Assembly: GCA_018398575.1 (NCBI GenBank)
Contig: JAGTXZ010000008.1
Location: 1,302,001-1,366,000 of the forward strand
Length of the DNA: 64,000 bases
Direction: 5' to 3'
Source: Ampelomyces quisqualis
Taxonomy: Eukaryota > Ascomycota > Dothideomycetes > Pleosporales > Phaeosphaeriaceae
Translations under genes and position numbers: made by a program
Shown here: positions 25,191 to 38,920 of the stretch, piece by piece
Layout of the letters: every line of letters begins with the position of its first letter
Numbering within the stretch: the stretch's first letter is position 1
Notes under the pieces: model-generated
The model's input: only the letters and a program-made list of their open reading frames with translations
Told to the model about the DNA's origin: nothing
The model's database searches: none

Positions 25191-26890
25191 GCTGCAAGGC
25201 TTTAGAAACAGATAAAACAATTTGTAAATTCAAAAATAGGAAACCTTAAGCACTAGTGTTAACAAGAGTATTAAGGCGTAAGCTAAGGCCTTAGTTGTAA
25301 AGAAGCGTAGGCATAAGGAAATAGAGACTGCAAAACAAATAAGAAAGGTTAAGGTAGAATAGATTGTAACAGCTTAGGCCTAGAGAGGAGTGTTCTTCTA
25401 GGCGCTTCCGTTTTCTATACAATACACTTCCTAATCAGGTTGCTCTTAAGCATCTTTATACTTATCTACTTCTACAGCTTCAATCTAACGCACACAAGGC
25501 TTTGTGCAGTTACTAGAGTAGTATCCTAGCTTACCGCAATTGTAACAACTACTAGGAGTCTTTTGTTGTTCTAGCTTAAGAGTCTTTGTAGGAAGATGCA
25601 CTGTTGTAAATTAATAGGCTAGCGCAGAATTTGTTAGAGCGTTAGCAGTAGTAGTCTAATTTAGCTCCAAATTCTGTTGTAGGGCTAACCTAATTGGCAA
25701 CTTGGCAGCAGCTAGTATTATACTTAGTGTAGAGTTGTTCTTTTACTCTATATTGTATGCAGTAAGGTGTTCTACTATCTAATTAAATAAGTTCTTCTAT
25801 TAGTGCCTGAATCCTAGGTTAGGGGCTTGCAACTCTAGCGTAATCTTAGTTTACAAGTAGTAAAACTACTCTAAAGGAGGTACTTGTCCCTTAACTGCAG
25901 AACTTAAAAACCTAGCTTTAAACAAGGGGAACGTTTCCTCCTTTGTTATCTGCAATTAATTAAACGCTGCACAGCTTTTGGCTACCTTGTTGCCTGTAAT
26001 AAAATAAGACTTAAGTAGCTTAACTATTTGCTTAGCGTTCTAGAATTGTTCTTAATTAGTATCTAATAAATATTGTGGCTTAAGATAGCCCTTAGCTAAT
26101 CCTGTAGTATAGCCCTATACTAAGGCCATGCGTTGTCTTTTAGTCTAATAGTAATCTAAGTTAATTTTAAGTTAATCCTAGATTAAGGCCTGCTATTAGC
26201 AGAAGGTAGGATCTTTTCTATTGCTAAGATTGTCTATATTAGGCGTTTTCTTAGATTGTTAGAGTTAGCAAGAGCTCTTATAGCAATGTAAGTACTTAGA
26301 TGTAAAGCTGTTAGATAAACAGCAGGGTGCAGAATTATTCTAGGGTAATTTAGTAGTAGGTAGGGGCTTGTCTAGTCCTACTACCAGAGTTAGTCCTTTC
26401 TTAAGGGAATTAATTTCTGCTAGAGCCTATTTCAAATCTTGTTGTAATTAATTAACCTCTATTTGGGCAGAGGTTAGATTTAGTGCAGCTCTAGGCTAAG
26501 AGGGTTTCTTAGTATCTGTCTTTTTTGCTTTAGCACTCTGTTGCTAGGTTGTTACAGTTAATACAGAGTTGTCTTAGAAGAAGGCTCCTAGAGTTAGTTC
26601 TTTGGGGGGAGTTATTAGCGTTGCCTCTAATACTCCTAGGTTATTAATAGTCTCTAAGTTTCTATTGTAGCGCCAAACGCAACTTTTCTAAAGTAATCTT
26701 AACTGTTGTGTTGATAGGAAGATCTAAACCTAAAGGCTTTAGTCGCTAGGAGATCTAAGGGATCCTAACTGTGTTTAATAGATTTAAGGTTGCAAACAGA
26801 TCTAATTCAGATAGGGTTCTAGACGTTTTAACGCAATCTTTTCAAAAGTAAATAGTAATATTATCTAAATACTATTACTAGCAGGACAAA
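25191..26890 (-). pseudogene. Degenerate gag of element B with zinc knuckle
   Basis: Lies between the 5' LTR and protease on the minus strand. A retroviral-type zinc knuckle is visible at 25506-25547, CYNCGKLGYYSSNC. It is CX2CX4HX4C with the His changed to Tyr, as expected from CAC/CAT to TAC/TAT. Upstream codons are Gln-rich and many are now stops. Confidence 0.7.
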
Positions 26891-26903
26891 GTTTCTCTTG
26901 TAA

Positions 26904-27202
26904 TGTAACAACGCAGGTAGGTATAGCTATTAGAATCAAATTAGATACGTATCAGAGGCATATAGGAGTGCGTGTTGTATTAGGGATTCTGGATTAGCTA
27001 TACACCTATAGGTCTTGTACGGAAGGACAAGAGAAACTTGTCCTCTATCTATGCTATAGGCTTATATTTATAGTAGGCGTAGCAGCTAAGTTAGAGCGCT
27101 GTTAGAGCGCTTTTAGTCCTAATCTGCTAGCTCCCTACATAATCTGTTACTAAGCCTTTATAAGGTATCAGATATAACATATGTTTGCATGTGCTTATCA
27201 CA
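26904..27202 (-). repeat. 5' LTR of element B
   Basis: 299 bp; begins TGTAACAAC, ends CTTATCACA (left partner ends TTGTTACA). Upstream LTR because pol runs leftwards. I did not find a convincing tRNA primer-binding site next to it. Confidence 0.93.
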
Positions 27203-27207
27203 AAGAT

Positions 27208-28834
27208 AACTTAATGTTAAGGGCTCTTTAGATGCTATTAGAGTCTCTTAACTAAGTGCAGCTTCTATTATACACAACGCAGTTGCTGTCTTATCTAGCA
27301 GAAAATATACTGTTGTTTGATAGTACTAATGTTATAGACTTTCTAGAGTGTTTTAAAGACTTCTTAAAGTATAATAGCTTTACAGACTAGATAATAATTA
27401 ACAGACTAGTAGCCTACTGTAAGCTAAGACAGAAGACTATTATACAGGCGTCTAAAGAGTATACAGAAGCCTAGGATAACTACTTGTAGAGAGAGCTCTA
27501 CAATAGCCTCTAACAACGCTTTAAAAATAATAACAAAGGTTAATAAAAAAAGCGTATAGAGTACTTTAAACACTAGCTAGGTTAGTGCCAAATAAGATTA
27601 GACCTAAAGATTAGAGACTACCTATAGGACTTTTGAATCTGTAGTAAAAGGTGTATTAAAGCAGGCACTATTAATAAGAACTGTTACAGCTACTACCTTG
27701 TTAAGGAACTGCTACTCTAACACGCAACAAAGATCCTAGAGAAGTTTAGCCTAAAAACAGACACCCTAAAGGACTTTAAGTACAAAAAGATCTAAAACTA
27801 TCTGGCAAAGCGCCTAGAAGTAGAGAAAGAAGCGCGTATGTTAAATCTAGCAGAAGCTATAAGAGCCTTTAAACTAAAGGTAGAGTTTAAAGTAGAACTA
27901 GTAGCTAAACAACTATTAGCTCTACTGCAGCAAAACAACTTTAAACCTAGAATTAAGCTAGAAATAAACTTCTAACCTGCTACTCTTTAGTTACTAACAA
28001 AGAGCACTCTATCTAGGAACTAGCGCAAGCAAGCTCCTTCTAGTATAGCGCCTATAAAGAATAAAGTAAATAACCTTGTAGATAAGATGCTATAGCTTAG
28101 GCTTAACTAAATAACTATTGAGTAGTAGCTATAGAGCATGCAATAGACCCCTTGCAAAGCAAAGCTTATAAACAATCTAGTTATTTATGCCTTAGTTTGC
28201 AAGCAAACTAAAGAGTAATTAGGAGCCCTGCAACTATACATGCCTTAGCTAGCTCTACAAAACTAGGGCTATTAGAACTATAGGCAATAATAGTAAGCAT
28301 AGAGAAATAACAACTATTAGCGCAACAGCTAGAACTATAGCTACTTAAACAACAATTAGAGTTACTAGCAGAAACGTCCTAGTAAAAGACTACTAAGCAG
28401 CTTTAGAATAAACTGTTAGGTTTGTGATAAGACTAGGCATTTAAAGCAGAACTGCCTAACACTAAGAGGCTTTATTACTAACAGCTAGTGCTTCCTTAAC
28501 AAACGCAATATACTCTAATAGGAGACGCCTAACAATCTATAGGGTAGAGTTACTAGCCTTAGCAACGCATAATAGGCTAAGACTATTTTAGCTAAGATTA
28601 AGAGGCGCTTTCTAAAACGCAACGTTAACTCCCTTAAGGTTAAATCTAAATTTATAGGTAGACCTAGTCTCTCTATTCCTATTAAGAACAACGCAGTCTC
28701 TATATAGCTAGTGCCTAACACCTTAAGAGCGCTGTTAGAAGCAAACTGCAATAAGTATTAGAACATGTTAGACTGCCTTACAACTAAATCTAAGGAACTC
28801 CTTACTAACAGCAGCTTAGTATTAGCTATAGTTA
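27208..28834 (+). pseudogene. Gag of copy A2 (main part) with zinc knuckle
   Basis: Resumes the A2 gag after B. Near 27310 it reads LLFDSTNVIDFLECFKDFL, close to the FDG-N-DFL-FE block of fungal Gypsy gag. A long helical region follows, then the zinc knuckle CQVCDKTRHLKQNC at 28414-28455 (CX2CX4HX4C; one Gln is now TAG), and then the linker to protease. About 540 codons remain recognisable, with stops at Gln or Trp positions. Confidence 0.8.
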
Positions 28835-31800
28835 TTAGCTAAAACTAAGCAAAACGCAGTAACAATTAACCTATATACAGTTAGGTTTAGGTTTAGAAGC
28901 TACCTTAGAAGCTAGTTAATAGAATCCTGCACTTAAAAGGCTACAGAGACAGGAATAACAGCTACTTTATAAGCAAAAAGTTAGGGTAAGACTACTTAGT
29001 TTAATTTGCAAGTAATAAGAAATTAAGAGATATAGAAATAGGAGAAGTTACCTAACTAACTAAAGAGCTGTTAAAGCCTACCTACGCAGTAAAGCAAAAG
29101 AAAAAGAACCTAAAGAAGCAGCAGCTAGTCTAGAAGTTTAAGGCTAACACCTAATTAGTTATCTAGTGCATCTTTAACACTCTAGTTCTGTTACTACTTA
29201 AGACTGTTATTAGCAACATGCTAGAGGTTAAGAAGAAGCTATTTTAAGCAAGCTACACGCTAGCAGAGTTTAAAGACCTTTTAGTTGCCCTAACACGCTA
29301 TATAATAGTTAAAAGCGCTAACAAAGACTTAGATAGAGACTAACCTACTATAAGAGCTAGTGTTAACTTGCTAACCTAGGGCTTACTCTTAGACTACGTG
29401 CTAGTTAAGGCAGTAAACAGAAAAGTAAGTAAGTGCTTTAGTATTAATACTAAACACTAGTTAGATCTAGAGATTAGCTAGATTAAAAGGCACATCTAAT
29501 GTAATAAAGAACTAGGCCTTAAGCTTGCTGCTAATAAGAACTTCTGCAAGCCTACTTACTATTAGAGAGAGTATAATTAAGCCTTAGGCGTAGAGCACCT
29601 TAGAAGGGAATGCTTAAAAGTACCTATTAATATTAAGGGAACCTAGTTTCTTAGCCTTATTAACTCTGGCGCAGAGCTTAACACTATAAAAAGAGAAATA
29701 GCAGAACAAGCTATACTTCTAATTACGTTTCTACTAAAGAGTATAAGAACTGCAAAAATAGTAGTAGTAAACAGTTTAACTAAAGGGTTCTTAGGCATTG
29801 TATAGGGAGTACTTATTACTATTAGGAGGATTAAAATCTGCACTAGCTTCTTTATCCTTAAGGAGTGCACAAACCTAATTATTCTAGGCAATCTCTTTCT
29901 AACAGACGCTTAAGCTAGAATTGAGTACGCTACTAATAGGCTAATCTACTACTAAATCTTTAGTAAGAATAGTAAACATAGTACAAGATTTGTGTGCACA
30001 AGAGGCAATTGGATTAACGCACTAGGACTCTACTCTAGGCCTATAGTAGGAAACGTTAGAGAAGTGTAATTACTAGCGTTTTACTCCTATCTAAACCTAT
30101 TGTACAGCTAGACTAGAACTATTAAATAAACTTAACACAGCTTTAAGTAGACCCTAATACTCTAAGCAAGGATTAGCTAGCAATAAAGTTAGCAACAGAG
30201 TAGCTCTAACAGAGATCTTTAATACTAATTATTCTCTTAGATACACAGTTCTTCTAGTAGCTAGGTGTAGGCACTATAGGCGCAGGGCCTAACAGATCTA
30301 TTATTATTAGTAACAGCAATAGAATGTACATACTTATTAGCAACAGCGTAGGCTACTACTCTTAAAATATTATAGCAAGTGTTGTAAGACAGCTCTCTTA
30401 GAGTCTTAGGATTAATATTAGTGCTAAGAGCTTCTAGAAGCAAGAGCTTAGTAAAACAACTAGCAAGAGAGAGTTACCTGTTAAAGTTATAACAATTTAG
30501 CTAAAGCGCACAACTAATCTACAATTAAACAACGTTTTTTTTAATATTAGCACTTTGCACAAGTAAAAAGCTTAAAAGGTCTAGCTAGTAGATAACTTAG
30601 GACAGACCTTAAGAGATATTAGCAGGTATAAAGATTAGAAAAAGCGTGCGCGCATTTAACAGGTACTAAATAAGAAAAACGCTCTATTCTTAAGCTACTT
30701 TAAGCTACAATACGCAAAGTTCCCTAGAGGCACAAGGCTTACGCCTAAACGCTTATTAAAGATAAAGATTTCCCTAGACTTGCTCCTACAAGAACAAGCT
30801 ATGCTAGAGGAGCTACTATACTAATAAGAAGCTGCCCTAGCCTAGAACTTTAGTAAATTAGGACAAGTTAGCTATAAGGTAGTACCCCTAATTAAAATTA
30901 ACACTATTCCTTTTAAGGCGTAGCAAGCTAATTAGTTCTCTATCCTCTAAAAACTTAGAGATATAGTAGTTAAAATAGTACAGAAACGTATTAACTAAGG
31001 GGCTCTTAAACTGTGTAGAAGCTAGTACTAAAACCTATAGTTTCTGGTAGCTAAGAAAGACAAAGGATATTAACTTATTAATAACGCGCAAAAGATTAAT
31101 AAAGTTACAATTTGTAACGCAAACCTACTGCCTAATCTAGATAAATTTACAGAAGATTTTACTAGTTGCGTAATTATAAGCTTACTTAACTTCTTTTTAG
31201 AATACAACTAAGTAGAGTTGCACAAGGACTTCTAGAACGTAATAGCGTTCTATATACCTATTAGACTAGTATGCTAGTATACGCTGCCTATAGGTATAAC
31301 AAATTTAGTTGCTAAATTTATATGCGTTATAACTAAGATATGCTAAGATTATATTCTAGAACGCTGTAGACCTTACTTAGATAACATTTGTATTAAGAGA
31401 CTAAAGTGCTACTATAATAGAATAGAAATTAAACTAGGTATTAGAAAATACGTTGCAGAGCACTTCTGCAATATAGACGCTGTATTAGCAGATATTAAAC
31501 GCGCAGGAGTAATAATATTAAGTTACAAGTTAGATTTCTACTATGCGTCTATAATTGTAGTAGGTTATTAGGTTAACGCTGCTGGCTGCTATTCTAATTA
31601 CAAGAAAATTAAGAAAATCCTCTCCTAGCTACTCTGTAGAGACTAGAAAGATATTTAAATGTTTATTAGTATATATGTGTATTACAGAGTATAGATTAAG
31701 TATTTTGCTACTGTTTTAGAGCTGCTATTCTGCCTGCTACGCAAGAACGCGCCCTTTAAGTAGTCTTTAGAATAATAGAGCGCAATAGACAGATTGAAAC

Positions 31801-34150
31801 ACGCGCTATACTCTATGCTAGCACTTGTCTCTATCTCTTATAACAAGCTGTTACTCCTAATTGTTATTTCTGTTAATAGTAGCAAAAAGGGTTAAGGCGC
31901 AGTTCTTATACAGCTAGATCTAAAGGGTTGTTAGTACTCTATCTAGTACAAAAGTAAGGTTTAGTTTAAATCTAAACAAAACTAGGACTTAGGAAAATAC
32001 AAATACAAAGCCCTGCTTCTAGCACTAAAGAAGTTTTAGACCTACTTATATAGAGTAGAGTTTATTATAGAAACAGACGCAAAGACGCTAGTTGCATAGC
32101 TTTAGCAAAGTGTAACTAACTTGCTAGAAGCTCTTGTTATAAGGTAGCTAGCACTTCTTAACATATAGGAATTTAACATAGTCTATATTAAAGGCAAGAA
32201 AAACGTAGTAGCCAACGCCTTTTTAAGAAGACCTAAGAAGCTAGAGTAAGAGCTACCTAAGGAGCTAGAGAAAGACATTAAGAACTTTATTAACGCTTAT
32301 TTAAATTTGGTACAGCTTGCTATTGCCTTACACCTGCGCGCAGCTAACCTACGTTATAGTAGCTGTAAAGCTAATCTTAGCTTTAAAGACTAACTATTAG
32401 ATAAAGCCTATAGTAAAGAATCTTAGGCTTAGGCTTATTAGATTCTATTCTACTGTTAGCCTAATAGTCTTTTAAGAGCTAAAATAAAAAAGTTTATAAA
32501 GAAAGCACTTAAATTAACAGTAAGAGAGAAGCATCTGTTCTTAATACTAACTAGAGGGCGTCTGCTGTAGCAAATTGTAGACAAACCTAATAAACGTTTA
32601 GCTATTATTAAAGCTATGCACAATAAATTAGAGCACTGTAAGGAGAAAGGTACATAGCGCAAAGTTTAGGCGCGTTATTATTAGAGAGGACAATATAAAG
32701 ATATTAAGTCCTACGTTAAGTTATGCCTAGAGTGTTAAGTATATGCCTTAGCAGCAGTTTAAAAAGAACTCTAGCTAACAACCCCTCTAATAATGCCCTT
32801 TGGCTAGATATCTATAGACGTAGTCTATATACCTCTAGCTAGAGGCAAGAAGTTTCTTGTAGTAGCCTAATGTACTACAACGCAGTAGGCTAAAGCTAAA
32901 GCTCTATTAAACGCAGACTTAGTATCTATTGTTAAGTTTCTAGAACAAAAAGTCTTCTGCTAATAGGGCCTACTACTTAAAATTTTAGTTAATAGAGGCT
33001 TTAAAAACAAGCATCTACTAATTAACCTGCAACAGTAATTTAGAATCTATAGAGTAGTAGCTAGCGCCTATTATCTATAGGGTTAAGGCTTAATTAAACA
33101 AGGACATGCGCTAATAGTAGATGCCTTAAAGAAGCTTAGCAGGATATAAGTTAACTACTTAGACTGCGTTCTATAGGCTGATTAGACTAGTGTTAAGCGT
33201 GCAACTAGAAAGACTCTAGCGTTTCTTATATATAGTTGCAAGCACGTACTGCCTATTAAATTGTGTATACTAACCTAGTAGACCCTGCTCTAGAAAGAAG
33301 TAACTAATACTGCTTTACTTTTAGCTATAAGAGCTTATTAATTTAAAAAGAGAGATATTAGGTTGCAAGAGTCTATTACTAGAATAGTCTAACTAAGAAA
33401 CAATAACAAAGACTACTTTAATAAGAACAGAGTTACTAGAGCAGATAAACTAAAGGTTAGCAACTTAGTTTTACTTAGGGATTCTTACTACAACAACAAC
33501 TAATTAGTGCTTAGCAAGTTCCTTCTAAAATAGTAGAGGCTATTTAGAATATATAAAGTTAGAGAGAAGAGGTAGTACAACCTTAAGAAGCTTAATAGAG
33601 CACTGTTTTAAAGCTACACGCTAGGCAATAGGTTAAAGAAGTTCTATTAGCGTACTAAAGTAGACCTAAAGCTTATTAACTAGAGCCTATCTACTAATAA
33701 CACTAGAAACTAGGCGCTTTCTAGCTATAGGTAGGATATCTTATAACTGGTAGGAGAATTAGTAGCGCGCTAGTGTTCTAAGAGGCTTAAGAACGCTACT
33801 AAGGTAGATAAGAATAAAAATTTAGATTTAGAACAATTAGCAGAGATGCGCTAAACAGCTGTTAGAGTGCGTATTGTTAAAAACCTAAACTTTAATAGAT
33901 CTAAATACAAAGTTGTTAGAATAGCTTTAAAGCACCTATAAGAACAAAAATAGATAGTAAAGGAAGCTACACAACAGACGCAGTTTATAATAATCCTACT
34001 AGCTATTAGAAGCAACACTAGCAAAATAAGCCTATGTATTTACTATTTAGAAACTATATTAGCGCTACGCTATAAGGTATATAAGCCTAAACTTCTAAAT
34101 ATACTAAAGCTTTAGAAGACGCAGCAGCATTATTTCTAGTATTAATAGGT
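28835..34150 (+). pseudogene. Pol of copy A2: protease, RT, RNase H, integrase, post-integrase domain
   Basis: Uninterrupted counterpart of the split A1 pol. Protease near 29655 reads INSGAELNTIKRE (DSG changed to NSG). RT from about 31040 has FLVAKKDKG and YLDN at 31374-31385. RNase H ends with FNIVYIKGKKNVVANA. Integrase zinc-binding residues are at about 32610-32735 (MHNKLE, CLEC) and the core follows. The post-integrase block has LLRDSYY and FRIYKVREK near 33470-33560. It ends near 34130-34150. Slightly fewer stops than A1. Confidence 0.87.
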
Positions 34151-34370
34151 ACATTAATATTAACCTCTATCTTATTCCTATTATTAACATTATTCTTAGC
34201 GACAGTGTCTATAGATTTGCTAGCCTTATCTTTAGACCTAGATTTAGAATCTGGTTTAACAGCCTAACTAGGATTAAAATTAGAGTTACTATTATTAGAA
34301 AGCTCTAGCAGCTCTTTAGTTACGCAAGACCTTCTACTATAATAGCTCTTGTTATTAGAAGTATTGCGCA
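34150..34370 (-). pseudogene. Short Ser/Asn/Lys-rich antisense frame, copy A2
   Basis: Counterpart of 12862-13090, with one stop in about 75 codons. Kept open in both copies, but low in complexity; its coding status is uncertain. Confidence 0.22.
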
Positions 34371-34559
34371 GCAGCCTACCCTAAATAAACAAACTCTAAT
34401 TAAACCTTATAGTAGCTTAGCAGGTTAAAATAAGGAACTAAGAGCAAGACGCATATTTCCTAACACTCTATGCAGCAGGAATAGGCAGCGTTAGCAGAAT
34501 GTTATAAGCGTTTAGGCTATTTTAATTAACAGATTGCTTAGAATTACCTAAGCTACTAC

Positions 34560-35990
34560 AATGTTAGCGCAATTCCAAAAGGAGCTTCTAAAGAAAAGTA
34601 TTTCTAAACAATAGTTAGCAACTTACTTATGTAGGAATAAGCCTAAAAGCCTATGTTATAGAAGTAGTTAGTGCAAGCACTATAAAGCAGCTGCTTTCTA
34701 TTATAAATAATACTATAATACTTGCTAAAAGCGTATTTGCAATTGCCCTTTGCGTAACAGCTATAAGGCTAAACGTTATGCTAGCTAGTGTTAGAGTATA
34801 TGCAAGCAGACTAGCTGTAATATAGAATAAGCGCAGCTAGGTTATTCTTAAGAAAGTTGCAGCCTATGCCCAAGCAAAAGTAATCCTTAACTAAAATTCT
34901 ATAAGTCTTTATATTAAAAGAGTTAAACTAGATAGCTAGCATACATCTACTCTCTTCTATAAGCTTAGAAGACAGAGCGCAGTTAACAAGTAGCAGAAAG
35001 AGGCTTCCTCTATTAGTCTTAACCTTAAAAAGCATGTGCTAGAGCTAAGTAATAACCTTAATAGTAATTTAGCTAGACAATATTGCTATAACTATAAATA
35101 AATTAGCCTAAAACAGCTAACAAGATATTTAGAATCTACTTACGTTAGTTATAGATAGCATTATAAGAGGAAGTAACCTTCTTATAAATATAAAGCTTAG
35201 AAGTCTTATTACTACAATAGCTAGAGAAGATTAGTTTTGCAGAAGATACTTAAGTAATAGACTAAGGAGTAGGTAAAAAGGCGGTTAGAGTTAGTGTGCA
35301 ATGCTAGGCTATCTAAGCTTAAAGCTTGTTATTACCTATGCTTTAAGTCTTAGCTAGCTTACTGCAAGCCTAGAGAGTTGTTAGAACTTTAATAGACAAC
35401 TTAGGAAAGCCTAAGTTATTGTTAGAGAAGCCTAGGTTGCTGTTAAGAAAGCCTAGCCTATTATTAGAGAAACTAGGCAAATTGCTAGAGATTAACTATG
35501 CTATATTATAGAACTTATTGCTAGACTCTAAAGCAACAGTAATAGGCAAGTATAATAGATGTAGAACAAGACTACGTAAGCAAGAATTTTAGAGTAACAC
35601 GTGCTTAAGCTACTAAAGAAGCTTATTAATTGTAGCTAGTGCAGCAGCGTTAGGTAAAGGCAGTAGAGGAGTTGTTAGAAGAGTTTAGAGAGCGGGCAAA
35701 ATTCTCTTAGCAACCTTAGGCTTAGCAGATAGCTTTCTAAATAGTAGCAGCTTAGGCAATAGCCTATACACTACAGCTAAAGCCTTAGCAGCCTTACTAA
35801 ACAGAAGAGAAGTAAGAAAGTGCTATAGGCTGCTCTTAGGACTAGGCTATTGCCTATAAGAAGATTAAGGAGTAGGCAGAGGTAGCGTTAGGCGCAGTAG
35901 GAAATAAATAAGTAGGTAATGTTAAGCAGCAGCGTAGAAATCTATACTAAGTAAGGTAATTAACAGGCTTAGAAAGATAGTGTAAGAGTC
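34560..35990 (+). pseudogene. Coiled-coil accessory ORF downstream of pol, copy A2
   Basis: Same frame as in A1: LKKHVLELSNNLNSNLARQY, then the 21-bp heptad units at 35403-35486 (RKAQVIV, REAQVAV, KKAQPII, RETRQIA, reading TAG/TAA as Gln). A2 changes such as Lys to Glu in the second heptad keep the coiled-coil pattern. The C-terminal part is again ambiguous between two frames. Confidence 0.45.
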
Positions 35991-36269
35991 TAAGAGCAAA
36001 GGTAAAGTAGAGTTTTAATAAAAGCTTAGGTAACGCGCAGTTAAAACAACGCGCCTAACAACGCGCTAGTTAGGTAAGAGAAAAACAATAAATAGCAGTA
36101 ATAGAGCGTTAGTTAATTAGAAAATTAGAAAGAGAAAAAGCTTCTTTTTTTATAAGAGGAGGAGAAAGTAGTGCTTTCTAGTATAGCTATAAACTCTAAA
36201 GATGCGTTAAAAGAGGAGAGTTAATTTTACAGAAAAGCTACTACAAAAACAAGATCTATAATAGAGAAC

Positions 36270-36870
36270 TCTAATTATTAGAGAAGTTGTTTAGACTACC
36301 TAAGCTATTACTTAAGGCATCTATATTAATATCTCTAACTAATAGATTACTATTGCTAGCTTCTAGGCTAGCATTATTAACGCTACGCTTTGCACTAGTT
36401 AAAGGCCTACTAATATTAAGCTAAGCTAAAGCCTTGTTAATAACAGTATTATTAGCATCTTCCTTAACATCCTTATTAACTACAGCTAACTTAGGATCTA
36501 ACTAAGCCTTCTTGCAAGGTAACTTCTTAACTCTACAGCTCTTTATAGATAGACTAGAAATGCAACGCTTGCTAGGAGATAGAGTGCCTAAGAGCTCTTT
36601 AGAGTTGTAGCTAGCTTTAGAAGAGTTTTTAGAGACCTTGCTAGCATTAAAGTCTAGGCTTTAACAAGCCTTCTTAGCTAACAACTTTGTAAAATCTAGT
36701 AGACTAGACTTGCTTAGAGCCTTAAAGCTACTAAGCTTCTTTACTAGAGTTAGCAAACTGCAATTATGCAAATTCTTAGAAGGCAAGTTATTAAGAATAA
36801 GAGAGCTAGAGGTAATATAAAAGGGCTTAATAGCTCTAGTGCTCTTAACGCTGCGTAGAATAACTAGAGC
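36270..36870 (-). pseudogene. Antisense Lys/Ser/Asn-rich ORF, copy A2
   Basis: Counterpart of 14985-15568: LILNNLPSKNLHN, SLLDFTKLLAKKAC, VRDINIDALSNSL. Three or four TAG interruptions at former Gln codons. Confidence 0.35.
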
Positions 36871-37023
36871 GCCTACAAATAATTAGCAAAGGACTCTAAA
36901 AAACAATAAAAAAGAATAACTAAGAAGGCGTTAGCTACTTATAATTTATTAAACACTACTCTTTAGTAGAAGAGAATAGGTAGTTGCTATAAGTACTATT
37001 ATTTAGCAGCTTGCTCTAGAACC

Positions 37024-37036
37024 TAAACCACATATA
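37024..37036. repeat. Left target-site duplication of the LINE
   Basis: TAAACCACATATA here against TAAACTATATACA at 43042-43054. The 13 positions differ only by C/T, and the uninterrupted A1 site at 15729-15741 has the same sequence apart from such changes. A long, variable duplication is typical of target-primed insertion. Confidence 0.8.
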
Positions 37037-37099
37037 TTACCAAACACCAACTTTTGTAAAAATTGAGATCTTTGATTTCTAGCCTAATCTACATATTAT

Positions 37100-38920
37100 T
37101 CTTATTGCAGCATCTAGCTAAAGCTACCTCAGCCCTCTAACTGCCCGCGCAAGCGTTGCAGCAGTTAGAAATAGCAGATGTAACTCTTAGAGGGGGCACC
37201 TATAGTAACTCCTAACTAGCTTAAATACAACTAGACAACCTGGAATCTCTAGAACACTAGAACCTACGCACCTTAAAGAGACAGCAGCGCCTGCCTAACT
37301 AGGCCCTAATCCCTCTTAATATTAGTAGAGGTGTACCTATTAACTTAGTTGCAGCAGCTGTTACCTAACAGATCTAGGCTGCTTAGAAAGCTACCAGAAC
37401 CTAACATAACATAATTAGGGACATTGCAGCTGTAGTAGACAGCTGCCTTTAATAATACAAAGGCCTAGCAGAAGCCCCTGTAGCAGTCTAACTACAGAAA
37501 AGAGTTATCTAGGCTCTTAACACGTTACTTAAGCTTTCCTCTGCAAGCTTAACACCCCTAGTAAGCGACACAGAATCCTCCTAGCGCAGTTAAGTAGATG
37601 TAGCAAAGACTCTAAAAGAACTCCTAAGGAACTTTAGGGGCAAAGCTAGACTAACTTTAGCAGTTTCTACCTAAAAGAGCTTAACACTACCAAATAATTG
37701 GCGCACTAACAGCACAAGCACTATTACAAACAACTGTATTCTAGTCTTAGTCTAGCTAGAGCACTAGCTGGGCTAAGCCTCTCCCTTCGCAATCTAACAG
37801 GCTATCTGTTCTACTGTTTAGCTTACTATTAACAACATTCCAAAGGCAACGCTAACAAAGACGGGCTAGGCAATTACCCTAGCTAACAACAGGATTAAGA
37901 CACTACTTATAGGCTAGGAGAACTGTAAGCTTATGATACAGGCTATTAATAGAGACAGCGCAAGACTCCCTTAGAAATAGATTAACTATGCTGTTCCTAG
38001 CGTTACTAGCTTATACTATACTATTATAGGGAAGCTTATCTCAACTACGCTAGAACTAATAGAATAAGAGGTGTTCTCCTAGACTAAAAAGCACCCTACA
38101 AGCTATAGGCTGTCCTAGCACAGCGTAAACTCTAAGGGCCTTACAACATAAATTATATCCTTTTACTAACTAATAAAACTCTTTAGGCTCTTTAGCATTA
38201 GCAACTACTTAAAGGAGATTAAAAAGCAAGCTACAATCTAGCTATATAACCCTAGGTACTAGGGCTACTGCAACGCTATTAGGTGTACCTACCTAGCTAG
38301 ATATTAGAACTGTAAAGACCTTAATTCTAAACATACTAGCCTAAGCAGAAGTAAATGTCTAAAGCTAACGCGATGCGCTAACTGCAACAGCCTACACGCT
38401 TTAATATATAAACATTGCCTAGCAATACCTTATAGATAAGGGAAGACAATAGTCTGCCTTACTAAGAAGGAACTAGGCATTATCTACTATGCTAGACACT
38501 AGGCCTTTCTAGCAGCTACAGCAAGCTATACAGTCGCGACAGGGACACAGAACACACTAATTATTATAGGCACTAACACTACTAGGCTATAAGAATTACT
38601 CCTTATAGTACTAGAATAGACGGCTGCTATAAAGCACAGTTGTGCAAAAGCCTAACAACTACCCCTAGCCCTAGAAAGCACAGCAACTTCTAGCGCCTTA
38701 TTAGCTAGCCCTCTAGTTCCCTGCTAGACAACACGCGCTACTGCTAGTCTTAAGGACCTAAACCTCTGCCAATTGTTAGCTAGGAGTATTCTGCCTAAAC
38801 AGACTAAGCACACTAACCTCTCCTTAAGCAAGCACGTTGATATTAAAATAAGTAAAAGCAACACTAACTTATGTTAGACAACCTTATAGAATTAGACAGC
38901 AGACTAAGACTGCAACAAAC
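37100..38920 (+). pseudogene. LINE ORF1 (gag-like, zinc knuckles)
   Basis: About 600 codons with stops at TAG/TAA. The N-terminal half is Leu/Ala/Gln-rich and probably helical. Cys/His motifs follow at about 38268-38320 (CNAIRC, then NCKD) and at 38373-38417 (CANCNSLHALIYKHC), consistent with nucleic-acid-binding zinc knuckles partly destroyed by mutation. A Ser/Thr/Leu-rich tail overlaps the start of ORF2. Confidence 0.7.

Larger units (their letters stand above)
20106..27202 (-). mobile_element. Ty3/Gypsy-type LTR retrotransposon, family B, nested in gag of A2
   Basis: Complete 7,097-bp element with 299-bp LTRs starting TGTAACAA and ending TTGTTACA (left copy; exact inverted termini) and a perfect AAGAT duplication. 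Protease, RT, RNase H and integrase run leftwards on the minus strand, after a gag with a zinc knuckle. It keeps more TCA, CCA, TGA and TGG than A, so it is less mutated and probably the younger insertion. An antisense Cys-rich ORF occupies the 3' end. Confidence 0.93.
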